DNA from: Actinopolyspora erythraea
GTDB lineage: Bacteria > Actinomycetota > Actinomycetes > Mycobacteriales > Pseudonocardiaceae
Direction: 5' to 3'
DNA length: 64,000 nt
NCBI RefSeq assembly: GCF_002263515.1
Contig: NZ_CP022752.1
Span: forward strand, 1,054,001-1,118,000
Both the position numbers and the translations under genes were made by a program. The notes beneath the pieces were generated by a model. The model did no database searches. It was not told where the DNA came from and worked only from the letters and a program-made list of their open reading frames with translations. Positions 44,005 through 54,392 of this stretch are shown here, piece by piece (within the stretch, counting starts at the first letter, position 1; each line of letters opens with the position of its first letter).

Positions 44005-44230
44005 TCAGCAGCGGTTCGGGCGGAACGGTTCGGCCAGCGGGTGCCGGGTGCCGAGCACTTCCCGCGCCGCGATCTCGCCGAGCACCGGGCCCAGGGTCAC
44101 GCCACTGTGGGTGGCGATCACGTAGAGGTGTTCATCGTCGGGAGCCGGGTCGATGACGGACATGCTGTCCCTGGGCACCGGGCAGCACTCGCGGCCCGTC
44201 GCCGCGATCCGCGCCCGGAGTCCACACTGG
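44005..44230 (-). pseudogene. C-terminal remnant of a FAD-dependent (DAO-family) oxidoreductase
   Basis: On the minus strand about 70 codons read GREC-CPVPRDSMSVIDPAP, then HLYVIATHSGVTLGPVLGEI and AAREVLGTRHPLAEPFRPNR, ending in Cys and TGA at 44005. This is the recognisable end of glycine/D-amino-acid oxidase-family proteins: the last FAD-binding segment with THSGVTL, then LGE.AAREVL and the terminal FRP.R. The FAD Rossmann motif and the rest of the protein are missing; upstream sequence is non-coding and holds the promoter of the GH74 gene on the other strand. It is a gene fragment, not a start-containing gene. Confidence 0.7.
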
Positions 44231-44260
44231 TCCGTTCCGGCGTTTCCGCGAGATCCCTCG

Positions 44261-44302
44261 TTGACAGCGCGGTGAAGCGCTTCGATTCTGGGAGCGCTCC
44301 CG
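44261..44302 (+). promoter_or_regulatory. GH74 promoter with CebR-like operator
   Basis: TTGACA (44261-44266), 17-nt spacer and GATTCT (44284-44289) form a good promoter. TGGGAGCGCTCCCG (44289-44302) matches 13 of 14 bases of the CebR box TGGGAGCGCTCCCA and covers the expected start point. A second palindrome GAAGCGCTTC lies in the spacer at 44274-44283. Confidence 0.82.
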
Positions 44303-44320
44303 AAACCTCGGAGGTAACTC

Positions 44321-46624
44321 ATGTGGAGACGGTTACCCGTGCTTCTCGCGGCCGCGCTGCTGTCGGCCGTGACGCTGACGAGCCCGGCGACCACGACCCC
44401 CTCGGCCGAGGCCGGAACCACTGCCGACAGTGAGAACTACGACTGGCGCAACGCCGAGATCGGCGGTGGCGGATTCGTGCCCGGCATCGTGTTCAACCGC
44501 ACCGAGCCGGGCCTGGTCTACGCCAGGACCGACATCGGCGGCGTCTACCGCCGTGATTCCGGCACCGACGGACGCTGGAAGCCCCTGCTGGACTGGGTCG
44601 GCCAGGACAACTGGGGCTACAACGGGGTGGCGAGCGTGGCCACCGACCCCGTCGACCCCGACCGGGTCTACGCCGCCGTCGGCATGTACACCAACAGCTG
44701 GGACCCCAACAACGGGGCCGTGCTGCGTTCCGCGGATCGCGGCGAGACCTGGAAGATCAGCGAGCTCCCCTTCAAGCTCGGCGGGAACATGCCCGGTCGC
44801 GGCATGGGGGAACGGCTGGCGATCGACCCCAACGACAACAGCGTGCTCTACCTGGGAACCCCGAGCGGGAACGGCCTGTGGCGCAGCACCGACCACGGGG
44901 CCACCTGGTCCGAGGTGGAGAACTTCCCCAATCCCGGCAACTACGTCGCCGACCCGAGTGATTCGACCGGGCTCTACTCGGACAACCAGGGCGTCACCTG
45001 GGTGACCTTCGACCGCGGCAGCGGGTCCAGCGGCAACCCCACCAGCGACATCTACGTCGGGGTCGCGGACAAGCAGAACACGATCTACCGCAGCACCGAC
45101 GCCGGGGCCACCTGGGAACGCGTGCCGAACCAGCCGACCGGCTACCTCGCGCACCAGGCCGTGGTCGACAGTGAGAACGGCCACCTGTACATGGCCACCA
45201 GCGACACCGGCGGTCCCTACGACGGCAGCGCCGGTGACGTGTGGAAGCTCGACACCGACAGCGGGGAGTGGACCCGCATCAGCCCGGTGCCGTCCACCAG
45301 CTCCGACAACGACTACGGCTACAGCGGGCTGACCATCGACCGGCAGAACCCGGACACGCTCATGGTCGCCACCCAGATCTCGTGGTGGCCCGACGTGATC
45401 CTCTTCCGCAGTACCGACGGCGGCCAGAGCTGGAGCCGCATCTGGGACTGGGGTGCCTACCCCGAGCGGGAACTGAACTACGAGATGGACGTCTCCTCGG
45501 CGCCCTGGCTGACCTTCGGAACCGAGCAACCCGCTCCACCGGAAACCTCGCCGAAGCTGGGTTGGATGACCGAGGCGATGGCGATAGACCCGTTCGACTC
45601 CGACCACATGCTCTACGGCACCGGGGCCACCATCTACGGCACCGACAACCTCACCCGGTGGGACCAGGGGAACAAGATCGACATCGAACCCAGCGTGGCC
45701 GGGCTGGAGGAGACCGCCGTGCTCGACCTGATCAGCCCGCCGGGCGGTGCGCCGGTGCTTTCCGCTCTCGGCGACATCGGTGGTTTCCGCCACGAGCGGC
45801 TGGACGAGGTGCCGGACATGATGTACGAGAACCCCGTCTTCACCAGCACCACCAGCATGGACTACGCCGGGAGGTCGCCGGGGACGATGGTGCGCGTGGG
45901 CGAGTTCGACAAGTCGAGCAGGCCCGACGACAGCCGGGTGGCGTTCTCCCACGACGGCGGGAAGAGCTGGTTCCAGAACACCGAACCGTCCGGTGTCACC
46001 GGCGGCGGAACCGTCGCGGCGGCAGCGGACGGCAGCGGCTTCGTCTGGAGCCCCGAGGGCACCGGCGTGCACTACACGACCGACCAGGGCGCGAGCTGGC
46101 AGGCGTCCACGGGAATCCCCAGCGGTGCCCGCGTGGAGTCCGACCGGGTCGATCCGGACAGGTTCTACGGTTTCCACCAGGGGACCTTCTACGTCAGCAC
46201 CGACGGCGGAGCCAGCTTCACCGCCTCGCCGGCTTCCGGACTCCCCTCGGGCAGCGGTTACTTCAAGGCCGTGCCCGGCCGCTCCGGTGACATCTGGCTC
46301 ACCGGCGAGGGCGGATTGTGGCACTCGACCGACGCCGGGGAGTCCTTCAGCGAGGTCTCCGGAGTGGCGGGATCCGACAACATCGGGTTCGGCAAGTCCG
46401 CACCGGGAAGCGACTACCCCGCCATGTACTCGATCGCCACCATCGACGGGGTGACCGGAGTGTTCCGCTCCGACGACGCCGGGCGGAGCTGGACCCGCAT
46501 CAACGACGACCAGCACCAGTACGGCAACATCGGTGACGCCATCACCGGTGACCCCGACGTGTACGGGCGGGTGTACCTCGGAACCAACGGACGAGGTGTC
46601 ATATACGCCGACCCCGCGAACTAG
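44321..46624 (+). CDS. Secreted GH74 xyloglucanase (xyloglucan endo-glucanase)
   Basis: The 767-aa extracellular enzyme has a signal peptide (RRLPVLLAAALLSAVTLTSP, about 3-22) and two beta-propeller domains with repeated sialidase-like blades (for example RSTDHGATWSEV, RSTDAGATWERV, VSTDGGASFTAS). The two catalytic aspartates expected for GH74 are visible in YARTDIGGVYR (Asp71) and SALGDIGGFRH (about 485). There is no carbohydrate-binding module or long linker at the end. GGAGG lies 7-8 nt before ATG 44321. It attacks the glucan chain of xyloglucan. The CebR-like box in its promoter suggests induction by cello-oligosaccharides. Repeat copy C follows. Confidence 0.94.
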   Translation: MWRRLPVLLAAALLSAVTLTSPATTTPSAEAGTTADSENYDWRNAEIGGGGFVPGIVFNRTEPGLVYARTDIGGVYRRDSGTDGRWKPLLDWVGQDNWGYNGVASVATDPVDPDRVYAAVGMYTNSWDPNNGAVLRSADRGETWKISELPFKLGGNMPGRGMGERLAIDPNDNSVLYLGTPSGNGLWRSTDHGATWSEVENFPNPGNYVADPSDSTGLYSDNQGVTWVTFDRGSGSSGNPTSDIYVGVADKQNTIYRSTDAGATWERVPNQPTGYLAHQAVVDSENGHLYMATSDTGGPYDGSAGDVWKLDTDSGEWTRISPVPSTSSDNDYGYSGLTIDRQNPDTLMVATQISWWPDVILFRSTDGGQSWSRIWDWGAYPERELNYEMDVSSAPWLTFGTEQPAPPETSPKLGWMTEAMAIDPFDSDHMLYGTGATIYGTDNLTRWDQGNKIDIEPSVAGLEETAVLDLISPPGGAPVLSALGDIGGFRHERLDEVPDMMYENPVFTSTTSMDYAGRSPGTMVRVGEFDKSSRPDDSRVAFSHDGGKSWFQNTEPSGVTGGGTVAAAADGSGFVWSPEGTGVHYTTDQGASWQASTGIPSGARVESDRVDPDRFYGFHQGTFYVSTDGGASFTASPASGLPSGSGYFKAVPGRSGDIWLTGEGGLWHSTDAGESFSEVSGVAGSDNIGFGKSAPGSDYPAMYSIATIDGVTGVFRSDDAGRSWTRINDDQHQYGNIGDAITGDPDVYGRVYLGTNGRGVIYADPAN

Positions 46625-46644
46625 ATGTGTCGGTCGGTTTGCGT

Positions 46645-46792
46645 GGCGGTGCGGGTGGCGGAACCTCCCGCACGGCTCTCGCTCCGCCGAGGCCCGACAT
46701 CGGGTAGGTACTACACGACGTCGGGCCTTCCTCGCGAGAGCCGCACCGGAGAACCCGCGGCGGTGCGGGCTGCGTGAGTGGTGGGAGCTCGG
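46645..46792 (+). repeat. 3'-flanking nested-hairpin repeat, copy C
   Basis: GGCGGAACCTC begins at 46657, 33 nt after the GH74 stop, preceded by GCGGTGCGGGT as in copy A. Outer arms are GGCTCTCGC and GCGAGAGCC. Inner arms are GGCCCGAC and GTCGGGCC, a perfect 8-bp stem whose sequence differs from copy B but keeps pairing. The end is GAGAACCCGCGG with tail GTGAGTGGTGGGAGCTCGG. Confidence 0.85.
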
Positions 46793-46946
46793 TCTGCGAG
46801 AGCTGACGGGGTTCCAACCGGTCTCCTTCGCCCAACCGCCCCTGAGACCGCCAGAGAAATCGACTCCCCCGAAAGCGGCGATGCGGGTGAGGTAGGGCCG
46901 CGCAGCGCTCCTCGTGGTGAGAGCTCACTCCGCTGAGCGGATGAAC

Positions 46947-46975
46947 CGGCCGGGTGGAAGGTCTCCACCCGGCCG
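46947..46975. terminator. Bidirectional terminator between GH74 and sugar dehydrogenase genes
   Basis: CGGCCGGGTGGA (46947-46958) and TCCACCCGGCCG (46964-46975) form a perfect 12-bp stem with a 5-nt loop between converging genes. Confidence 0.8.
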
Positions 46976-47007
46976 ATGCTTATCCGTCCACGAACCGTGT
47001 CGGGGAC

Positions 47008-48234
47008 TCAGGAGTCGGTCGAGAAGGACAGCCGGTAGAGCATGCCGGGCAGATCGTTGACCACGTACAGCTCACCGGAGCTGTCCGCTCCGAAGGCGGT
47101 CACCTGGATGGGTAGTTCCCCGAGCTTGGCGCTCTGATAGGTGTGTCCGCCGTCGTCGCTGCGGAGGCCCCACACGTTGGCCGAGCAGTAGTCCGCCGCC
47201 AGGTAGGTGCCGTCCGCGATGTCCGAGTACCGCTCTCCCCGGTAGACGCGCCCGCCGATCACGGCGCAGCCCTCCACCGAGGTCTGGTAGGTCAGCACCG
47301 GCTCCACGTAGTCGGCGGCCGGGTCGCACCGGTCCGGGGCGAACCGCTCCGTCCCCTCCATACAGGACCACCCGAAGTTCTGACCGCGAACCCCTTGCGG
47401 GATTCGGTTCACCTCCTCGAGGGAGCCCTGTCCCACGTCGGCGATCCACAGCGATCTTCCCTCCGGATCGAAGGAGAACCGCCACGGATTGCGCAGTCCG
47501 TAGCTCCAGATCTCGCCGCGCGCGTCGGGGGTGTAGGCGAACGGGTTGTCCGGTGGGACGCAGTACGGTTGCTCACCGCACTGCCTGCTGACATCGATCC
47601 GCAGGATCTTACCGAGCAACGTCCCGAGGTCCTGCCCGCTGCGCAGCGGGTCCCCCGCGCCTCCGCCGTCGCCGATTCCCATGTAGAGGAACCCGTCCGG
47701 TCCGAAGGCGAGGTCACCGCCGTTGTGGTTGGTGTGCTCGGCGTGCGGCTGGCTGAGCAGGACCTCCTCGCTGGCCGCTGGGTCGTCCGCCGCCAGTGAG
47801 AACCGTGACAGGGTCACGGCGGCGTCGGAGGCCCGGGTGTAGGCGGCGTAGAGGGTGTCGTCCCCGGTGTCCTCGGGGGAGGGGGCTATGCCGAGCAGTC
47901 CCTGCTCGTTACCGGCGTTTTCCACCCGGTTCGTTATGTCGAGCAGCGGCTGCCCCATGGTGCCGCTGTCGGGGTCGTAGGCGCGTACGGTGCCGGGTTT
48001 CTCGGCTATGAGCATCCGGCCGCTGCCGTCCGAGGCGGACGTGATGTCGGTGGGGCGTCGCAGCCGGTCGGTGTCAACCCGGGTGGCCGTCACGTTCAGT
48101 TCCGTCAGGTCGGGGCGGGCGGTTTCCGCCGTGGGGGAGCCGGTCTCCCGGGTGGGTTCGGCGCCCGCCGGTGAGCCCAGCGTCGCAACCCCCAGGAGGA
48201 GTGACAGGAGTACCGTGCCGGTTCTTCGTCGCAT
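47008..48234 (-). CDS. Secreted PQQ-dependent sugar dehydrogenase (glucose/sorbosone dehydrogenase family)
   Basis: The 408-aa exported protein has a signal peptide (GTVLLSLLLGVATLGSPAGA, cleavage about residue 25) and then a six-bladed propeller. The soluble quinoprotein motifs are present: NEQGLLGIAPSPED, HAEHTNHNGGDLAFGPDG, LGKILRIDVSR, YGLRNPWRFSFDP with PQQ/Ca-contacting residues, and IADVGQGSLEEVN. Six cysteines may form disulfides. Such enzymes oxidise aldoses at C1 and give electrons to extracellular acceptors. Its promoter contains a perfect CebR box between -35 and -10, suggesting expression on cellulose-derived sugars, perhaps to feed electrons to oxidative polysaccharide enzymes. 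That role is inference; no acceptor protein is in the window. Confidence 0.88.
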   Translation of the reverse strand: MRRRTGTVLLSLLLGVATLGSPAGAEPTRETGSPTAETARPDLTELNVTATRVDTDRLRRPTDITSASDGSGRMLIAEKPGTVRAYDPDSGTMGQPLLDITNRVENAGNEQGLLGIAPSPEDTGDDTLYAAYTRASDAAVTLSRFSLAADDPAASEEVLLSQPHAEHTNHNGGDLAFGPDGFLYMGIGDGGGAGDPLRSGQDLGTLLGKILRIDVSRQCGEQPYCVPPDNPFAYTPDARGEIWSYGLRNPWRFSFDPEGRSLWIADVGQGSLEEVNRIPQGVRGQNFGWSCMEGTERFAPDRCDPAADYVEPVLTYQTSVEGCAVIGGRVYRGERYSDIADGTYLAADYCSANVWGLRSDDGGHTYQSAKLGELPIQVTAFGADSSGELYVVNDLPGMLYRLSFSTDS

Positions 48235-48371
48235 CTCGTTCTCCGTCGTCGGATCGTGCGGTTCGGGAGGACACCGGTGTGCGCCGTTTCGGCGGGGTCC
48301 GACCCGGACCGTTCTGGAGGGCCCGGTGCGGCCGGGCCCGGTTCGGTGCTCGCCCCGTACGACAGGGCGGT

Positions 48372-48403
48372 GAGTATGCTATGGGAGCGCTCCCAAGTAC
48401 AAC
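48372..48403 (-). promoter_or_regulatory. Promoter with perfect CebR-type box for the sugar dehydrogenase
   Basis: TGGGAGCGCTCCCA (48382-48395) is a perfect 14-bp palindrome identical to the published CebR consensus of streptomycetes. On the minus strand TTGTAC (-35), 18 nt and CATACT (-10) flank it, so the operator fills the spacer. The start codon lies about 138 nt downstream. Confidence 0.82.
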
Positions 48404-48612
48404 AGGGTACGTTCGGGGGAGTTGTCGGTCTCGGAGTCGGATCCCTTCGCGCGGCGTGGCGGGCGGAGCAGAGGCCGTGCCGGGGGGCTCGGGCGACCGG
48501 GCACACCTGCCGGGGTGAGGTGTGTGGCGAACGGTCGGTTTCCCGCCGCACCCGATCGTGGCGCTCACGAGAATGTGATCCGTGACCGCGAGGCACGGCG
48601 ACCTCGGCGGGG
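48404..48612. other. Intergenic DNA between the divergent sugar dehydrogenase and patatin genes
   Basis: No gene or clear structure is supported between the CebR-box promoter and the patatin-like gene promoter. Confidence 0.4.
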
Positions 48613-48630
48613 TGCGGATATCTTGGTGCC

Positions 48631-49572
48631 GTGAGTGGCGGAAGTATGACCAACGGGACCACCGCCTGGGTGCTGCCGGGCGGCTCCACCTTCGGTGCGG
48701 TGCAGGCGGGCCTGGTCAGCGCGTTGTTCGAGGCGGGGAGCACCCCGGACCTGCTGGTCGGGACCTCGGCCGGGGCGCTGAACTCGGCATGGCTGGCCGG
48801 GGATCCGACCCCGCGCGGCGCCGAACGGCTCCGCGAGCTGTGGAGCGGCATGCGCCGCCGCGACGTGTTCCCCGTCGAGCCGCTGCGGATCCTGGCGGGC
48901 AAGCTGGGGCTGTCGAACCACCTGATGAGCAACCGTGGCCTGGCGTCGTGGCTGCACCGCACCCTGCCGTTCCGACGGCTGGAGCAGGCGCGGTTACCGC
49001 TCACGGTCAGCGCGACCGATGTGGACACCAGCGAGGCCGTGTTCCTGGACAGCGGTCCGGCGCTGCCCGCGCTGGTCGCCTCCTGCGCCATTCCCGGCGT
49101 GTTCCCACCCGTGGAGCTGGCCGGGCGCTCGCTCGTGGACGGCGGACCGGCGGCGTTCATGCCGATCAGCCGCGCGGTGGAGCAGGGGGCGGACCGCGTG
49201 TACGTGCTGCCCTGCAGCGGGACCCGCTCCCTGGAGGCCGAGCAGGCGCGGTTCGGCGTGCTGCCGCCGCCGAAGCGGCCGGCCAGGTCGATCAGCGGTA
49301 TCAACGGTGCCGCGCTCAGCGCGGCGATGTTCGCGGCCTCGACGCTGGACATGCAGCTCAACGCGGCGCGCTGCGAGCTCTACGTCCTCCCCGCCCCCAA
49401 GGTCGACCGGCTTTCATCCTACTCCTTCGGATATTCCGCGGCGCTGATCGACTGGGCCTGGCGCACCGCGCGCGACTGGCTGCCCACGGCGCGTCCGGTG
49501 CCCGCCGAGCCGGTGGACATCGCGGGGGAGGCCCGGGCGCCACGCGGGACGCTCGAAACCACCGACTCGTGA
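48631..49572 (+). CDS. Patatin-like phospholipase/esterase
   Basis: The 313-aa cytosolic protein belongs to the bacterial patatin-like (RssA-type) hydrolases. The glycine-rich oxyanion loop is LPGGSTFGAVQAG (about residues 15-27), the nucleophile elbow is VGTSAGALNSAW (G-x-S-x-G, Ser about 46), and the catalytic Asp is in LVDGGPAAFMP (DGG, about 171). It should hydrolyse lipid or acyl esters; a substrate cannot be named. GTG 48631 lies 6 nt after a -10-like TATCTT (48619-48624) and has no ribosome-binding site, suggesting a leaderless transcript; ATG 48646 is the alternative. A small hairpin terminator follows at 49618. Confidence 0.88.
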   Translation: MSGGSMTNGTTAWVLPGGSTFGAVQAGLVSALFEAGSTPDLLVGTSAGALNSAWLAGDPTPRGAERLRELWSGMRRRDVFPVEPLRILAGKLGLSNHLMSNRGLASWLHRTLPFRRLEQARLPLTVSATDVDTSEAVFLDSGPALPALVASCAIPGVFPPVELAGRSLVDGGPAAFMPISRAVEQGADRVYVLPCSGTRSLEAEQARFGVLPPPKRPARSISGINGAALSAAMFAASTLDMQLNAARCELYVLPAPKVDRLSSYSFGYSAALIDWAWRTARDWLPTARPVPAEPVDIAGEARAPRGTLETTDS

Positions 49573-49617
49573 CGAAACTCCTCGTCCCCGCCTCGTCGGC
49601 AGATCGGTTGAACTCGG

Positions 49618-49641
49618 CGAGGCGGGGTGCCTCGGTGTTTT
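49618..49641 (+). terminator. Terminator after the patatin-like gene
   Basis: CGAGGC (49618-49623) pairs with GCCTCG (49629-49634), followed by GTGTTTT. Confidence 0.65.
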
Positions 49642-49746
49642 GCCGTTCCCTTCGGAATATGAACGTTTTGAGTAGTTCTGTTTCGTTGTGATGAATTCCG
49701 TGGTGGCGCTGCTGCGGAAAATCATTCGCAATGCTAAAAACATGGC

Positions 49747-50049
49747 ATGCATCTGGCACCTCAGGAACGCGACAAGCTGCTCGTCTACGTCGCGGCCCAG
49801 CTCGCTCGCAGCAGGTTGGAGCGCGGGCTGAGGATGAACCACCCCGAGGCGATCGCGTTGATAACCGATCACGTGGTCGAGGGAGCCCGTGAAGGCCGCA
49901 GCGTTTCCGAACTGATGTCCAGCGGCCGACACGTGCTCACCAGGGACCAGGTCATGGACGGTGTCCCCGAGATGATCGACGACGTCCAGGTGGAGGCCAC
50001 GTTCCCCGACGGCACCAAGCTCGTCACGGTGCACTCGCCGATCCAGTAG
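49747..50049 (+). CDS. ureA: Urease subunit gamma
   Basis: The 100-aa protein is the full-length gamma subunit of three-chain urease, starting [20 protein letters not shown] and containing [20 protein letters not shown], the most conserved block of UreA, and ending [14 protein letters not shown]. It assembles with UreB and UreC into the nickel-dependent enzyme that splits urea into ammonia and carbamate. ATG 49747 has no Shine-Dalgarno sequence; an AATGCTAAAAA stretch immediately upstream may hold the -10, so translation may be leaderless. It is the first gene of the ureABCFGD cluster, with ureB 8 nt downstream. Confidence 0.97.
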   Translation: MHLAPQERDKLLVYVAAQLARSRLERGLRMNHPEAIALITDHVVEGAREGRSVSELMSSGRHVLTRDQVMDGVPEMIDDVQVEATFPDGTKLVTVHSPIQ

Positions 50050-50057
50050 GAGACCGC

Positions 50058-50412
50058 GTGTATCCCGGAGAGATCATCCCCGCCCCCGAGGCCGTGCCGC
50101 TCAACCCCGGCCGTCCGCGAGTGCGGCTGACCGTGCTCAACCGGGCCGACCGCCCGGTCCAGGTCGGCTCGCACTACCACTTCGCCGTGGCCAACTCCGG
50201 CCTGGAGTTCGACCGGGACGCCGCCTGGGGGCACCGGCTGGACATCGCGGCGGGCACGGCGGTTCGCTTCGAACCGGGCGTCGAACGCGAGGTCGAGCTC
50301 GTCCCCATCGGCGGTGCCCGCACCGTACCGGGGCTGCGCACCGAATCCTCCGGAAACCTCGACGCCGACCGGGCCGACGTCGACGCTCCGGACAGACCGG
50401 GAAAGGACGGAG

Positions 50413-50420
<8 letters not shown>
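50058..50420 (+). CDS. ureB: Urease subunit beta
   Basis: The 120-aa subunit begins [16 protein letters not shown] and has the conserved [20 protein letters not shown] and [20 protein letters not shown] blocks of UreB. The C-terminal 25 residues are an Asp-rich extension. UreB is structural and packs against UreA and UreC. GTG 50058 follows GGAGA at about 5 nt. Its end overlaps the ureC start by 8 nt, so synthesis is likely to be coupled. Confidence 0.97.
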
Positions 50421-52151
<1,731 letters not shown>

Positions 52152-52152
<1 letters not shown>

Positions 52153-52862
52153 TGGCACGCCGGACCACGACGGCCTCGCTGGCCGTGCTCGCGCTCGCCG
52201 ACGCCCGGTTCCCCGGCGGTGGTCACGCGCACTCCGGCGGTCTGGAGGAGGCGGTGCACCGGGGCGCGGTCTCCGACTCCCGGCAACTGCACGAGTTCCT
52301 CCACGGCAGGTTGCACGGCGCGGGTGCGCAGGCGGCGGTCTTCGCGGCAGCCGCAGCTCACGCGGCCGCCCGGCGCGTCCACCCGCGCCACTGGTCGCGG
52401 TTGGACGCCGAGTTCGACGCGCGTACCCCCTCGCCCGCGCAGCGCGCGGCCAGCCGTGCCCAGGGGCGCGGCACGGTCCGGGCTGGTCGGGCGGCCTGGC
52501 CCTCCGAGGGGCTCGACGAGCTGCTCGGAACCACCGGCAGCCCGCACCACCCTCTCGTCGTCGGGGTGCTGCTGGGCGCTGGTACGTCGGGAACTCCGGC
52601 CGAGGCCGCGTTCGTGACGGCCTACCTGTCGGTCAGCGGTCCGGCCTCGGCCGCCGTCCGGCTGCTGGGGCTGGACCCGTTCGCGGCCAACGCGGCGGTC
52701 GCCGCGCTGGAGCACGAGGCCGAGAGCGTCGCCGAGGCGGCGGCCCGCAGCGCGGGCGAGCCGCCCGAGGACCTGCCCGGCGCCAGCGCCCCCGCCCTCG
52801 ATCTGCTCGCCCAGGAACACCAACGACACCACCGGGAAGAGGTGCGTCTCTTTGCAAGCTGA
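52152..52862 (+). CDS. ureF: Urease accessory protein UreF
   Basis: The 236-aa all-helical protein helps UreG-GTP deliver nickel to apo-urease in the UreD-UreF-UreG complex. It starts with a typical [20 protein letters not shown] block, a short-Gly-rich variant of the family sequence in which LAD-SRFPSG is normal, and has the C-terminal helix [20 protein letters not shown]. The family is divergent, and identity rests partly on position. It overlaps ureC by one base and ureG by 11 bases. A ureE gene for nickel storage is absent next to it. Confidence 0.92.
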
Positions 52863-53592
52863 ACACCGGTACCACGTGCACGGGGCGGACGGTCACCGCC
52901 ATCCGGTCGATTTCGACCCCGCCGCTGCCGGTCCCGATCCGTTCCCGCCGGAGGGGACGGGCGGCAGGCCGTTGCGGATCGGTATCGGAGGGCCGGTCGG
53001 CAGCGGCAAGACCGCGTTGACCGCGGCGCTGTGCCGAACGCTGGGGGAAGAACTCGAACTCGCCGTGGTCACCAACGACATCTACACCACCGAGGACGCC
53101 GACTTCCTGCGGCAGGCGGGTGTGCTGGAGCGGGGGCGCATCGAGGCGGTGCAGACCGGTGCCTGCCCGCACACCGCCATCAGGGACGACATCACCGCGA
53201 ACCTGGACGCGGTGGAACGGCTGTGCGAGCGGTACTCCACTCTGGACCTCGTCCTGGTGGAGAGCGGCGGGGACAACCTCACGGCCGTGTTCAGCCGTGG
53301 ACTGGCCGACGTGCAGGTCTTCGTGGTGGACGTGGCGGGGGGTGACAAGGTCCCCCGCAAGGGCGGTCCGGGTGTGACCACCGCCGATCTGCTGGTCATC
53401 AACAAGGTGGACCTGGCGGAACGGGTCGGTGCCGACATGGCGGTCATGCTCGCCGACGCGCACCGCATGCGTGGTGAGCTGCCCGTGCTCGCCCAGTCGC
53501 TGACCGACGACCCGGCCGCCTCGGCGGCCGCCGACTGGGTGCGCCAACAGTTGGTCGCCCACCGCTCCGCCGCCGGACCGGCCGCCGGATGA
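52852..53592 (+). CDS. ureG: Urease accessory GTPase UreG
   Basis: The 246-aa GTPase powers nickel insertion. The P-loop is [17 protein letters not shown] (about 45-61), followed by [15 protein letters not shown], the invariant metal-site motif [12 protein letters not shown] (CPH, about 101-103), [15 protein letters not shown] and VINKVDLA for guanine recognition. The N-terminal 33 residues are His-rich ([16 protein letters not shown]), which could hold nickel locally and partly replace the missing UreE. The start is TTG 52852, inside the ureF end. It overlaps ureD by 4 nt (ATGA). Confidence 0.97.
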   Translation: MQAEHRYHVHGADGHRHPVDFDPAAAGPDPFPPEGTGGRPLRIGIGGPVGSGKTALTAALCRTLGEELELAVVTNDIYTTEDADFLRQAGVLERGRIEAVQTGACPHTAIRDDITANLDAVERLCERYSTLDLVLVESGGDNLTAVFSRGLADVQVFVVDVAGGDKVPRKGGPGVTTADLLVINKVDLAERVGADMAVMLADAHRMRGELPVLAQSLTDDPAASAAADWVRQQLVAHRSAAGPAAG

Positions 53593-54359
53593 GGTCGGCC
53601 GCCTCGCTGACGGTGGAGCTGGACGGCACCGGTGGTTCCGTGGTGCGCGGGTTGCGTTCGGCGGCACCGCTGACGCTGGTGCCGCGGCGCCGTGGAACCG
53701 GCGCTGCCGGGCCGGCGGTGGTGCACCTGGTGGGATCCGCCACCTCGCCGCTCGGCGGTGACGATCTCGCGCTGCGGGTGCGTGTGGGTGCCGGGGCCCG
53801 GCTGCTGCTGCGCGGCATCGCCGCCGCCCTCGCGCTGCCGGGGCACCGCCCCGGAGGAAGTCGCAGCGCGATCAGCATCGACGTCGAGGAGGGCGGCACC
53901 GTCGAGTACCTGCCCGAGCCGACCGTGGTCACCGCCCGGGCCGAACACCGCGCCGAACTCGCCGTGCGGCTGGCGCGGTCGGCGCGGGCGTGCTGCCGGG
54001 AGACACTGGTGCTGGGTCGCAGCGGGGAGTCGCCGGGCGGGCTGGTGACGAGGACGAGTCTGGAACGCGAGGGCAAGCCCCTGCTGCGCCACACCTTCGA
54101 ACCCGGTGGGGAACGGTTGCGCGCCAGCCACGGACACCTCGGTGGTGCCCGGGTGCTGGCCAACGAGGTCGTGGCCTGGGGGCGGGATCCCGAACGGCCG
54201 CACTCGGAGCCGGACTGGGCCCTGCTGCCGCTGGCGGGCGGGGGTTCGTTGACCACGGTGCTCGCTCCGGACGCGGTCACCGCGCGGCGGCGGCTCGCCG
54301 AGGCCCGCGCGGTGCACCCCGCCTCGGACGAGCTCACCCCGGTCGAGACGGCCGGGTGA
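53589..54359 (+). CDS. ureD: Urease accessory protein UreD (UreH)
   Basis: The 256-aa protein is the scaffold that binds apo-urease and recruits UreF and UreG. The family pattern is seen in [60 protein letters not shown] and LANEVVAWG. The N-terminal segment is shorter than in many UreD proteins, but the beta-helical core is complete. ATG 53589 overlaps ureG by 4 nt. It is the last gene of the cluster; the converging DUF1707 gene ends 33 nt later. Confidence 0.93.
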   Translation: MRSAASLTVELDGTGGSVVRGLRSAAPLTLVPRRRGTGAAGPAVVHLVGSATSPLGGDDLALRVRVGAGARLLLRGIAAALALPGHRPGGSRSAISIDVEEGGTVEYLPEPTVVTARAEHRAELAVRLARSARACCRETLVLGRSGESPGGLVTRTSLEREGKPLLRHTFEPGGERLRASHGHLGGARVLANEVVAWGRDPERPHSEPDWALLPLAGGGSLTTVLAPDAVTARRRLAEARAVHPASDELTPVETAG

Positions 54360-54392
54360 GCCGAGGGTGCCGGGGGCGGGGTGCCACGGCCG

